Of a DNA stretch of 64,000 nucleotides, positions 1 to 11,889 are shown in pieces. The translations under genes were made by a program, and so were the position numbers. Under the pieces are notes generated by a model. That model did not search any database. It saw only the letters and a list, made by a program, of their open reading frames with translations, and was not told where the DNA came from. This DNA comes from Lithospermum erythrorhizon (Eukaryota; Streptophyta; Magnoliopsida; Boraginales; Boraginaceae). The DNA lies in contig JADFUC010000181.1 of NCBI GenBank assembly GCA_019722365.1, positions 1 through 64,000 of the forward strand, in the 5' to 3' direction. Position 1 is the first letter of the stretch. The number at the start of each line of letters is the position of its first letter.

Positions 1-1635
1 CTGTTGTACTTCGTTCAGTTACGTATTGCTTCGCGATCATAAATCAATCGGAAACCACTTGACAAGGCCACGGAAATCTGAAAGTGCCAACAAGGCCCGC
101 GAACTTCGAAATGCCGACAAGGTCACGAGAAAATGCAAAAGTGCCGTGAGGCCACCGAACAAAAGCGTAAGTTGGGAGTTCAAGCTATTACTTACCTCAA
201 GCGAATCTTCCAATGCGACGGAAATACAATCACGCGTCGTATCATGGCTCACGAATGAATCACGCGCCAATCATACTGACAATGTCAAAAGCATACTGTT
301 CTCTCCATAATCATACCCTGATGACATGTTTCACACAATAAAGTAAGTGCGCCAATGTGGCGCCCGTGAGATCGGTACTCGCAGTTAGCAATAAGCGTCT
401 CGTCTAATCGGTCAAGTGCCTTTCCCTTTCAGCGTCTAATCAGCTTGCCGAAAATACAATTACTACTCATAACAATTTTAATCCTTATCTTAATTCCATT
501 CCTAACTTTTCAACCCATTTTAGTTACAAATTGATAACTTAAGTATAGATGGCTAATTATGTTTCAATGACAATTAAAATGGACAATTTCAACTATCGAC
601 TAAATCCCATAATCGTAACACACTCTTAAAATATACTAAGTTTTAAAGCCAATTGTCCTTTGAAAATATTAACTTTTCAACTAACTAAACCCATTTTCTA
701 ACAACCTCAAATCCCAAAGCCTATTTACTACCCAAATCTAATAAAACTAATTTGACATATATTCGCCCCATGACTTAATCATAATTTTCACCTCCAAAAT
801 AATCACAATAAGGTCAATAACATATTTATACTCTCGACAACACTTTGGAAAAGTCAACCCAAAGTCAACTCAAAAGTCAACTCAACTATACCCAATCTTT
901 CTACTGTCGATTATTATAAATACCACCATGCTATAATCTAAGCTAGATAATAATTATAAGCAATAATAACCCACAAAATCCAAAATCAGCTAAATCCCCA
1001 AAGTCAACGTCCACACAAACACCACGAATTACTCATCCAAAAGCAACTTCAACTCAAAACAACTAATTTAGGGCCCAAAGAATCGATTGTAGTAAAATCA
1101 AAAATACAAAGTCAACTCGGCAGAAACTCACTTGAAATACTAAAAGATGGAACCTTTTTGCTTAGATGAAAGGATAGTGAGGAGAAACTCTCAAGAAATT
1201 TGAGGTCAAGCTTGCGAGATGGAAGAGAGAAATGGGAGAAAGAAATTTGAGGAGGCATTGACGCCAGTATGAGAAGAAGGCTGATGCCTTGTCTTTTGGG
1301 CCTTGGGTTGGTTTATGGGTTTAATGGGTTGGCCCAATAGTTTTATGTGGTGAAACCCCGATCGTTTTAATTCAATCGATACTTCCCGTTTTAACTTATC
1401 TCGACAACTAACTTCCAAACATCAACATTTCTACCCTCAAATTATAGTACCACCCAACTAATATCATTACCGTTTGATTCTGACCTTAAAATTCTAAATA
1501 CCAAAATGTACCACAATGACCGATTCGTTTGTATTGCTCGACTATTCAACTTGAAACTTTTGATTTCTTCTCAAAATAATCCACCTAGCAACTAGTATCT
1601 TATTACGGTGATATTAGTGCGAACGGGTTATTGCA
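1..1635 (-). mobile_element. Ty3-type LTR remnant, runs off the window edge
   Basis: No gene is visible. From about 360 to 1,635 the sequence is a diverged relative of the LTRs at 7,231-9,190 and 15,881-17,994. It shares the run of AAGTCAAC blocks (855-890), the TCGATTATTAT stretch near 908, the AATCTAAGCT-like stretch near 938, and an outer end (about 1,605-1,635) resembling the LTR end near 17,965-17,994. The orientation is therefore minus. Positions 62-148 hold about three degenerate 28-bp units starting ACAAGG. No partner LTR is in view, so it could be a solo LTR or the edge of an element continuing left of the window. Confidence 0.5.
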
Positions 1636-1639
1636 GTAG

Positions 1640-3130
1640 CGCGCACGAGGAAGCGAACCTAGTACTTGAACTTGCCGAGTTTGAAGAGATGAAATGAAAT
1701 TGGAAGAAAACACTTCGATTCTATGGGGAGAGCGGCTTTCTAAGAAGGGGAGGTTGAGTTTTTATGATTATGAAAAAAACCTAATCCCCTCTTTTAAATA
1801 CGAGTCCCAAATTCCACTTTCGTTAAACTGACTTCGTTAAGAAATCGGTTTAACTCGTTAACCATTGGAGCCGTTATGAGCCCAATTAAATATTTAAGGA
1901 GTTCTTGAGTGAGTTGTTCTATTTTAATTAACTTAACAAGTCAATTAAAATACTAACGGTAACTATCGAATAACTATCCAAGTTATTCATCAATCTTAAT
2001 TAGCAATGGATTAAACTTGCAAGTTTAACCAATTGATGTTCATCAACATATAGCTGACAAATATATAAATAACAGAGATACATTTCTCGATATACAAGTC
2101 TATTTTAAATTTTCAAATTTACTTGAAAATATTATTAGAATATCATTGTATGTGTGTGACCTTTTAGGCTCGAGATAATAGTAAGTTGTATAATAATAAT
2201 AATTGACAGTACTATTATTATAATGATTAATGACTAGATCTAACAACGTTCATAACCTTAAATTATCATGAGAACCCACTAGTAATATACCTAAGGTGAA
2301 CACTAAGTTACGATAATCTCATTTAACCAAGCAGTAAAAATGAATTACGTCACCATGTTATCATGGCACAATAAAGGAATCAATTCTCATTGATTTCCAA
2401 CGCTCCAGCTTGCCCTTGGGCGATTATCTTACAATTCCTTTATCACGCGATCTCACAGTCGTAGGCTAACCATAAAGTGTGTCATGAAAGCGCCCACAAC
2501 TTTGCTTTACTCGAGTATGGTGAATAAGCATTTATAGGCGTCCCTTAAACGTCGGTACCAAGCGTGTGAGAGGCTGAGATTTCTTCACTTGTATATCGGG
2601 GTGGAAAATCCCTCCCAATATATCAATATCTATCCTTCACAGCTATTTTGTGTGACATGACATATCTTAGTTATAATCGACTTGTGACGTTTGGTCATAG
2701 TCAAAATCTGAGCTTGTGAACCTAAAATTCTAAACAAATATCATAGGACACAGAGATATACATATCTTCTATAAATTTGTTTCGATTAAATACCAACTCC
2801 GAGTCAGGACCGGCAGCCCGTAGTGATCACAGTCCCATGAGCTAACGTGATCAAAGTTGATCACTAAGCAATCACCATGTTAGTCATATAATGCTTGTTT
2901 GCCTAACTGCTCAAACATCGTAAAGGCACTTGGTATCTATGTTTCTAGGCTTGAAGAGGTGTAATCAACAATTCATGTTGCACTTTTTTAGAAAAAATAG
3001 ACTAGCCTCACAGTTTAACTTTCACTTTCATCGGATACAATACATGTATATTATGTAAATTTAAAACCTATAGGCGTAGCAAACAAGTATACTAGAATAT
3101 AAGAAGCAACGATATTCATATATTTGTTCA
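1640..3130 (-). mobile_element. Ty1/copia-type LTR region (copy 1)
   Basis: This non-coding stretch shares long blocks with 28,625-29,123: the ATTTTAATTAACTT block near 1,920, the GATGTTCATCA block near 2,035, GTGTGTGACC near 2,152, and ACTAGTAATAT near 2,279. Its first part (1,640-1,870) matches the reverse complement of 18,000-18,220, and it resembles 38,600-38,760. It lies just downstream, in minus-strand sense, of a minus-strand copia pol, which fits a 3' LTR. The exact ends are not visible. The part from about 2,350 to 3,130 has no match I can see and may be LTR or the 3' untranslated part. Confidence 0.5.
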
Positions 3131-3399
3131 CATGCCCATAATAGATACATCTTGACTCAGCAATGCAACACCAACTGCGGCAAATGCGTCTAAGACTATG
3201 TTCGTTGCATCTTCCATCATCACTTTTAATTGGTTTTTGGTAAAGGGAATTCGACGGGGAATTAACCTGTTTCTACTTTACATACTTTGATATCGCCTCA
3301 TTAAGCATATCTCCCAGTAGGTGATACTTTACGGAGATACGTTCTTGGTTGTGATGTGCTGGGGTTCCTTAGCTTGAGCTTCTCGCCCCGATATTGTCC

Positions 3400-4520
3400 G
3401 CAACAACTCACGGCTGGTCCACCGATGCTAGATGCCCCACACAGTACCGGTCACGAATTTCTTAATCCAACATTCGACTTTACTTCGAATGACTGCGATG
3501 TCTTTCGAGATGCAATGGTAGAATCGGCAATAGTACTACCTTGGAACTCCTCGAATAGTGTTCACGTTGAGACAAAATGCATGCAGGCGCAGGAGCGGTA
3601 GTAGTCTCACATCGATTTGAAGAAATGGCAGGTGTGCCACGGTAACTACTCGTGTCATCTCCACCATATGCAGCATGTTGAATTAACTTCTCGAGGATAC
3701 TTCAAGATGCACTTCCTTTTGTAATCGGTGGCTTTCACACAGGTTAGCAATCTCTGGTTACACTTAGTGCATAAGACACGTCGGGTCTAGTGCGCAACAT
3801 GGCATACATGATGGATCTTATAGCGGCATAAGGTACATCCTTCATTTTGTTAAATGCCGGCGCTAGTAGTGGGACAACGTGCTTTCTTGAGTTGAACTCC
3901 ATGTCATGGGGAGATTATCCTTCTTGGAATTACTCATGTTGAACCTTTAAATTACTTATTCACATGGGTGTCATATTAAAGTCAATTAGCCTTATGGCCC
4001 GATCTCGGTGGATCTTTATTCAAGTATATATTATTGCTTACTCCTAAGTCCTTCATTGAAATATTTACGCAACCAATCTTGGTAGATTCGGTAACTCTAC
4101 GTTGTTTCCAATGATAAGTATAATAAGTGGCATAATATGAATGATACGTAACTCTGACTTGCTTGCATACGGAATTCTTCTTAGATTGTAATTGAAACTT
4201 AAAATCTTTCATTGATTTATTAAAAGCGTAGATTTAAGTGTAATTGTTGCTTAAGACCATAAATGGATCTTTGCAAATTGCATACCTTCTTAGGTCCTTT
4301 AGGACATGTAAAACACGGAGGTTGTACCATATCTGTAATCCTCCTCTAATTCCATTGATAGTCTTTACATCCATTTGCCCATATTTATGATGTAAATCTG
4401 TGATACCTAAGATTATCGGACTTGGCGTAGCCCTTTGGCAGTAGGTTTCGTCATAGTCACGCGTGAACTTTTTGAAACCTTTAAGCCCTGAGTCGCTTTG
4501 AAAACATGATTTCATTGCTC
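3400..4520 (-). pseudogene. Ty1/copia reverse transcriptase and RNase H, degenerate
   Basis: On the minus strand, frames starting at 4,515 and continuing to 3,400 read as broken copia RT and RNase H. 4,515-4,234 contains YDET followed later by QMDVKT, the conserved start of the copia RT core. 4,212-3,982 contains MKDLG, the usual block after the RT active site. Near 3,840-3,770 is SIMYAMLRTRPDVSYALSV, the linker before RNase H. Near 3,540 is ADST, the start of the RNase H block that in intact copies reads on into EAEY. Several frameshifts and stops separate these blocks, so no protein can be made. It is the C-terminal half of the element whose integrase and gag lie at higher coordinates. Confidence 0.85.
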
Positions 4521-4899
4521 TCGTATTTTCTTCTTAAATACCCATTTACATTGATAGGCGAACCCCATTTTGGTAAATCCGACAAGGACTGACAGCAGTA
4601 TATATAATCATCTCGGTGCATGGCTATTTTCCGCCTTCGGCATCACTTGCTTCAATTATTCGCTTCTTTATAAAGTGGAGCTTAAATCGCTTTCAATGAT
4701 GAAGGCTTCGCGTACAGGCGCTACGGTTTTGTGGCGATCTGTTGGACTCCTGCAAGGTTGGTTCTTCCTGACTTCACGTGGATCGAAGCTGGATGTACAT
4801 GAAAGAAGGTGTCGATTCTTGCAGTGCGTCGTATGCTTCTCATTAGATGCATCGGCATTGACTTTATCAACTTGAGCTTGATCGAGATGAACACCGTGC

Positions 4900-5720
4900 G
4901 CCAATCATGGGACGGATATTCCTTTTCAAGGAACTCTGTCTTAGCAATGAAGATTTTATTCTAAATTGCTTTAGGTAGATGTAACCAAGCTGTCCTTTGG
5001 ATATCCTATGAAATAAGCGTGTATCGGATTTTGGGCGCAAGTTTATCCTTTTGTTAATCTCTTAAGATAAGCTTATTCCCCGAATCACGAGAAAAATTCC
5101 AACTTGGGAATCTTCCCAAACCACAATTCATGGGGAGTTTTCTCTGTATTGCGACTTTGTTGGATATTTAAAAGGTAAGTGTAACCAGAAATATATCCCC
5201 GAGAAAGTAACAGTGAATCGGAATAGGCTCATCATAGACCAAACCATGCTCGAAGAGTTAGATTTCTTTCAGACCTTCATTATCTTGTAGCATTGCTTGG
5301 GCCAGAGTTGTGAAACAATACCACACTCTCTCTAAGATGAGTATTGAACTCGTGACTCAAATATTCTCCGCTTTCCCATCGGATCGGAGAATCTTTATTG
5401 TCTTGTTCGATTGGTTTCTTCATTTGGAACTCATGAATTTCTCGAAAGGACTCGTGTTTGTGTACCATCGGATACACAAAAAGTATCTAATGTAATCATC
5501 GATAGAAGTATTGGAAGTAGTTATAACCTCTCTTTGCGGATGTGTTCGTTTGGCCCCTTGGCAGTATTATGATCTCGATAACTCGAAACTTTTGCCCGCT
5601 TTCGTTGAGTCGGTGAAGAGGTGCTTTAGTCATTTGCCGAGTAAGATTCACGCTTATCGTATGATTCCATAATCGAAACCTTCAAAGTATCCACAGTGGA
5701 GTTTCTTGATTAGGTTCTCG
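4900..5720 (-). pseudogene. Ty1/copia integrase, degenerate
   Basis: The minus-strand frame 5,477-5,280 carries the end of the copia integrase core. It reads about 22 residues of the HKSE..F..FR region, then a RWESGEYLSHEFNTHLRE block that corresponds to the family's conserved RSDRGGEYLS segment; the catalytic Asp position reads as Glu here. Lower down, around 5,030-4,900, RPKSDTRLF and IGARC-like blocks correspond to the post-core PKSDKC segment that links integrase to RT. Stops and frameshifts break it throughout. Gene order gag-IN-RT-RNH on the minus strand is what defines Ty1/copia rather than Ty3. Confidence 0.82.
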
Positions 5721-6179
5721 TTAATATGACCCGTCTGCGTGGTTATCTTTGGTTTAAGTCATTAGGGTTATTCCGTTTAAGTTTATGTTATGCGACTCGA
5801 TAATCATGTCTAAAGCGAATAGACCATTTTGAAGCGGTACCAAATCTTGCCGCATTCACAGGCTGATCTAAGTGCGTGGGATGCATTGAAAATGAAAATC
5901 CATGGGTATTGAAAGCAGAAAGCGAGAAATAATATTCTGCCCAATTGCGGTACATAATAAACGAGATAAGTTCAAAGCAAGGCGTGGGCAAATTTAAATG
6001 ATGGATCCCTCTGCGAGGCGCGACAACGCGGCGAATTTCCGCCGCGTAGATCCGTTTCCCTCTTTAAAATTAACTACCTTGCTTGACTTGAGTTCTGCTG
6101 AGTGTACAAATATGAGAACCCTGACCTGTCTAGCACCATGAAGTAGAATTAGAAGTTGTAAAAACTTGATAACATATCT

Positions 6180-6970
6180 AGTAAAATTTGGTGAATTATG
6201 AGACCGTTCTTCTATCATCTGTGAACTTCGCAGTCGGCTTCAGGTAGAGCCTGGGTTCCACATAATAATAGCATTTGTCATCCTTCCTAGTGTTCTCGCG
6301 TCCGGCAACTTTGGGATTCCGAACCATGGCTTTCTTTGGCAAACTTCTTCTTCTTGAATTCTTCTTGTTTTGGACCACCCAGAAACAAGAGGAGTAAAGA
6401 TACAGTCTTACCCAGATTCGTCTCGGCGATTACATTGATCTCTAAGGCATTTCTTTGAAACTGACTCAAACTTGTGCATATTGAAGTTCGCGACAAGCGA
6501 GATTTATGCAGGAAGAGACTTGGGATGAGATCGCGGCCGGTTCTTGAGAGACAGTATGGCGTTGAGTCGATCGGCCGAGCCAATCGTCCCAATGATATGA
6601 GGGGGCTTTGCGGCTGTCCATTCCCAGAACTGCTTTGTCCACGGAAACACGAACCGTGTCATATCTCGTTCTAGCTTCACTTTCGAATAATTCCTCCAAG
6701 TTGCCGGTATATGTCATATCTTTTGCCACTTTCATATTAATTTGGAGCAAGGTTCCATGTGGAAAAGCATGAGACATTGGACATCAATGAACTTGTGCTT
6801 TTTTGTGGGATCCACTTTTCCCGATGGGAGGCACTATCATTAGGTTTGGAAGGAATATATTGTTAAACACGTATTCAGTTCTCTGCTAGCAGAGAATGAT
6901 TCTCAAGTTTCGGGACCAACTAGGTAAGTCGAGTTATTCGACACAACTTTTCAAGTCTTTGGCCAGCCAG
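6180..6970 (-). pseudogene. Ty1/copia gag with zinc knuckle, degenerate
   Basis: The minus-strand frame 6,777-6,466 contains LFESEARTRYDTVR, a typical segment of copia-type gag. The frame 6,592-6,287 carries NLGKTVSLLL. The frame 6,378-6,196 has KKAMVRNPKVAG followed by a damaged CX2CX4HX4C knuckle (KCYYYVEPRLYLK, two metal ligands lost). The N-terminal gag region lies at about 6,960-6,800, and a non-coding leader extends to 7,230; both match 63,150-63,560. The leader is cut at 7,231 by the Ty3 element, so this copia copy is older than that insertion. Its 5' LTR is not found on the far side. Confidence 0.8.
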
Positions 6971-7230
6971 TTCTTAGGGAGTAGTAGTAGTGGTAGCCAG
7001 TATAATTCTACAAAAATAAGTAAGAAATAAAGACAAACGAGAATCAGGTAAACTATCATGCTAAACACTTATAAAATAAATTTAGCCAAAAGTAAACTAT
7101 CATGCTAATACTTAGTCTCACAGAAACATCTCTTAGTATCGAGACTTATTATTCTTAAATCCAAGCAGCGACCTTGCATAAATTTTGAATCGATCGATAG
7201 TAGGTTATCAACTGTAACATGACATACTAG

Positions 7231-9190
7231 TGTTACACCCTGAGTTAGAATCGTCCCCGAATCACCAGACCTTAGATTCATAGTGATGGATGACTCGAAT
7301 TTAAAGGCTGAACATTTCCGATAAAAAGTATGTGGTAAACAACTTTTTGAAGATCCGTCGTGGTATTCTATGCGTAGCAGCGTCAACCCCATCTGACGCT
7401 CGGTACTGATATATCGACTCTATTAGTATCTCAAAATAAACGACTATGGGCGACAACTACAATCCAACAAAATAAAGCTGTGAGGATCATTGCCGTCCGC
7501 CCATTTCACTGAAACAAAACGCAAAAGCCGAACAAATCACGGAGATGAACGGCGCCTGTCAACCCTAGCGATGAAATTGCGCCCATGTGAATAGGGTGTA
7601 GGCGTGAATGAATATATATCTCAAGAATGAAATTAACGCCAATGCGATAGGTATTTGAAAGTAGGTGATATTGCCTCACGATAGATAGTGGTACATAATA
7701 TTATTTCAACTTAAGATCTTTAATATGAAGTCATTAGCAATTTCATTATATTTTGTATGTTCATAAATTCATCGAGTAGTAGAACATTCCAAAATGATGA
7801 TAATCCACCCAATCACATACGTGCGTTCGAAAATTTGCGATATGCGCCGTCCTTCGACCTTACTCTGTCGGCTGACAATGGCGACATCGCGGCTCAACTG
7901 ACTAACCAGCTCGGCAACACGATCAGCACCGACAATTTTATCGGCCAGTGACACAACAGCTACATCGACTCGGCGCTCAGCCAACTGCGGCTACGACAAC
8001 ACAATGAAACTCAGTATAAAGTCGGTTTCTGCAACTAATGGCATATAATCGGCACCGACGCAGGAGAAACTTGCGTGGAGCATGGCTATCAACTGGTGTA
8101 GTACGAAGCAAAAATCACCCGAATAAATAGCAATGCAAGCAAATTACCGGACAATACAACTCGACAAAAACCAAACTTCCATGTAGCTTTCTTTCCTAAT
8201 ACGACTCAGCGTCGCCTCAGAAACACTATCATTCATTTGAGACCACACATGGCGACAACATTTCGGCCAGCCATATTCAACATATAATTTAACACAGATC
8301 CGTATATACACATACACATATCCATAATCAAATATTATGATAACTTACCGTGAGATAGATACTTTCGCCTCGGTTAGCTATATAAAACTAGCATGATACG
8401 ACAACGGACACTTTCCACGTCCCAGCGATTAAATAAACATTCAAAATTACTTATAATATACAACTAGTAATATAACATTCTACTTATATATTTAATCATT
8501 ATCATCCCTCCCCAAGAAATAACTTAACAAAAAGTTCCCTTTTATAACCTTATTCCAGAAACGTCTGTAGCTTTCCATTTTAATGATCGGATTCATTCAG
8601 TTTCAAAGTCCTAACGTTCGATATTAACAACTAATCATCAAATTTCCAACATAACAATCTCAAGCCCAATTAACTACTCAAACTTCCAAAACTCATTTTA
8701 TCCTAATATTCTAATCCTTATATAAATCACAACTTAACGCACAAAACAACCTAATAAAGTCGAAGTACACTTCTACCATATTCAAACCATTTAGAAAAAG
8801 TCAACAAAAGTCAACTATAATCCTCAACATATTTTAACCCCGTCGATTATTATACTTTCTTTTACCAATCTAAGCTTGAATGAAGATTACATGTCACTAC
8901 TTAAATATCAAAGCAAAGTCAACTCAATAATTGCCAAAAAGTCAACATCCACCAAACTCAAGAAATACTCAAAAGGTTCGAACTTTCTTACCTTAAAGCG
9001 TGAGGATGACTGGGGGAAACTCTCCGAGAAATTTTAGGATGACTTTGAGATGGGGAAGAGAGAATGGAAGAAAAAATTCAAAGGAAAATAGGGAGGGGGC
9101 CGACGGCGTAGGGAAAAAGAAAGAAGCGATGATGATGATTAAGCGGATGGATAAGTGGAATAGATTGTGGTCTGTTCAACTCAGTGGCGC
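7231..9190 (-). repeat. 3' LTR of the minus-strand Tekay-like element
   Basis: It aligns by eye with 15,881-17,994 across many blocks: the GTGGTATTCTATG/GTGGTATTCTGACC block, GCTGTGAGGATCA, GCAATGAAATTG-like, the ACTTAAGATCTT block, TATAATATACAACTAGTAAT, and the TCAACAAAAGTCAACTATAA block. Similarity stops near 9,155-9,190, about 130 bp before the corresponding LTR start, so this copy seems truncated at its 5' end. Many small insertions and deletions separate the two LTRs. If they are not assembly noise, they imply an old insertion. Confidence 0.7.
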
Positions 9191-9199
9191 TGTGGTAAG

Positions 9200-11885
9200 C
9201 TAAGATTGCTCTGTAGAATCTCCGTGGTCCAACATAACGGGGACTCGACTTTTCTTTCCTCACTTGAGCCGCCTCACGGAAACCCCTCCGAGAATCTCGG
9301 GTGAATCTGCAGCATCCTTGATGCAAAATAATCGACACGGGACCCCATCTGATCTCGCAATCTATTAAAATAAATCTTGTTAACTTTTCTGTAGTGCATC
9401 GGTGAATCTCATAGAGTAAGAAATGAGCCGACTTCGATGGCCTATCCCACAATCACGGATCCATTCATTTAAGCCTGGCCTTTAGGAAGCCCAAATCACA
9501 GTCATGGTAATATTACTCGCGTCTCTTGGGAATAGGAAGAGTTTGCAGCAAATCACTTTCGCCCACGAACTTCTGCAATTTCTCTCTTCGTTCCCGACAC
9601 TAGTAAATCAGCCTCAAATCCACGTACATTTTTGTGCTACCGGGATGCATGTTATAAGCATTATGAGCCTCGTCAAGAATCTCTTTTCTTGACTCATCGA
9701 ATATGGTACCACATGCTTGCCGTCCATCCTCGCATTTCAAGCTCATCAACCATAAATCCTCTCTGTCCCCGTTCTTTGCTTCCCTCACGATGATACGTAG
9801 CTTACCGTCTTCTTCTTTGCAACTCCAAGATCACGATCAAAAAAGTACACGTCAGTGCCATAAGCAGCCAAGCTACTTGCATTCTTTGCCGGTATCAGCT
9901 CGACTCAATTTGCTTAAATGCTTTTGGCTCCTTCACTTTTCCGCTTCGACTCAGGCATCTACTACTACATTCTCTTTCCCGGTGATATCGGTGTAAGCAT
10001 CATAATTGACCCAATAAACTCCATCCATGCCATACGCCTCAGGTCAGTGCGTGGTAAAGTGCTTGAGACTTTGTGATTTGTGAAAATGCGGCATCTAACC
10101 CCGCACAAATATTACTCGCGGCTTCAATGCCAAAAAACAATCACTTTTGCCACTCAAGATCATGGGTCGAATGGTTCCTTTCATAGTTCGGCCGAGAAGC
10201 ATAAGAAATCGCTCTCTAGTGCAAATGACCACGCGGCCCAGCCCGCAGTGCGAGCATCGGCAGATCACGAAACCTACGAGAACCGGATGGTAAAGCTAAA
10301 AGCAGGTGGGTAGTCAACTTTACCTTGACTCCTTAAAACATCTACTGCTGATCACCAAATCCCAAATAAAGGGGAACTCGGCTACAGTCGACTGGTCATC
10401 GGGTCGCGATCAGTCTCGATGACCTCGCGTAATGCCGGCCAGGCCAAAACTCCTCACCTCGGTCACACTCGTAGGTCGCTCCCAGTACTCCTGACCTCCA
10501 TATTCTAGGGTCACACAAATCGCTATAGGATATAACATGGCCCAGGCATCTTCTCAGTAGAATTCACATTTACTAAACTTGGCGTACTAGTGGTGCTTCG
10601 TCGATGTATCTCCAACTCGATCCTCAAGTGTCTCTCGTGCTCCTCCACATCACTCAGGTAGATCGGAATATCATCCAATAAACACAATCAAAAAATTTAT
10701 CGGGAACTCCCGAAACACCTGGTTCATTAAAATCATGAGCAGCTGGCGGTGCGTTAGTCGACCAACTGGCGTTACCACCATAAACTCATGCACAGCAGGA
10801 TCCCGAAAGGCTGATTTGAGAATGTCACCCTCTTAATCTCATTGCAGGATCTCGAAATCAATCTTGAGAAAATACTGCGGCGCCTCGGTAGTCAAATAAG
10901 TCATCATCACCGGCAACCGATAGCGGTTAGCAGTAGTGCGCTTTATTCAGCTGCGTGTAGTCGATACAACCTCAACGTACCATCTTTCTTTTTTCACAAA
11001 AGCGGGCGGGTACCTTTGGGCCACTCGGTCGACAAACCCCTTATCCAAGAGGTTCTGAGTAGTCTTGACTCTCGATACTTTGCTGGAGCCATTCACATCT
11101 GGCCTTGATAGAAATCGGTGCGATGCCGGAACTACCTGTTATGAAGCTCCACTTCTCCTATACGTTGGTAAACTGGCCTTTCCATTGGAAAAACATTGAC
11201 ATACTCACGAACCTTCCTTGGCGTCCTCACAACTTTGTTCTCACTCTCTCTCCAAATCGACCCCATGCAGGATACCGGAAGCAGCCTTGCCCGTCCAACT
11301 TCTACGGCCTCCCAGTGTCGAAATAAAACTTGATGGTAGAATCTTCCTATCTCCCTCAAACACAATATCTGGTCTACCCGGACTCGCAAAAATAATCTCC
11401 TTGTGGTGGCAGTCAATTTTGGCGTGATGTCTCCCAGAAACGATCCGTTCCCAAGGCCAAAGATAAAATCTACCAATTCAAGCGGAGTAGATCCACAACT
11501 AACAATTGATTATACTCTTAAGGGACAAATCTCTATATACATGTCTAACCTCGGCCGACCTCCCAACTAGTGTCATAATATTAAGGGGAACAAGTAAAGA
11601 CTCAGCAAAAGGTAAGATATCCATGAAAACTTCAGGAAATAAAAATTTGATATCGGAGAGTCAAAAGTACCTAGCCTACAGCCATATAACAACAAAGTAC
11701 ACATCCTGACCTCGGAATATCAGGTATACTGGCGAGTAGCGGCATTGATCGGCCTCTGCCCGGCGCTGGCTGCAGCCACTGGGTGCGACTCCTGTGTACT
11801 TTCAACTCCCGTTTCCCACAGCCTCGCGGCCTCCAAATCGATCCTCCTCTCACCACTTCACAGTACCCTTCTCTCCTTGTGCTGG
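9200..11885 (-). pseudogene. Ty3 pol, second tandem copy (PR-RT-RNH-IN)
   Basis: On the minus strand, in order from 11,885: a gag-protease linker; the protease-RT linker at 11,476-11,132 (a VDFIFGLG start and a REYVNVFP block); RT (about 11,100-10,400); RNase H (about 10,300-9,850); the integrase zinc-binding area at 9,788-9,600 (KEILDEAHNAYNMHPGSTKMY); and the integrase core at 9,452-9,230 (KSAHFL, then GPVSII). It ends inside the integrase core at a GFREA block near 9,270. The same blocks occur a second time, in the same order and orientation, 2.7 kb away at 11,890-14,640. All frames are broken. Confidence 0.8.
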
Positions 11886-11889
11886 TGAA

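Noticed and set aside
9078..9452. 124-codon minus-strand ORF considered as a separate gene
   Set aside because: Its motifs (KSAHFL, GPVSII) are Ty3 integrase, and it runs into the LTR boundary.
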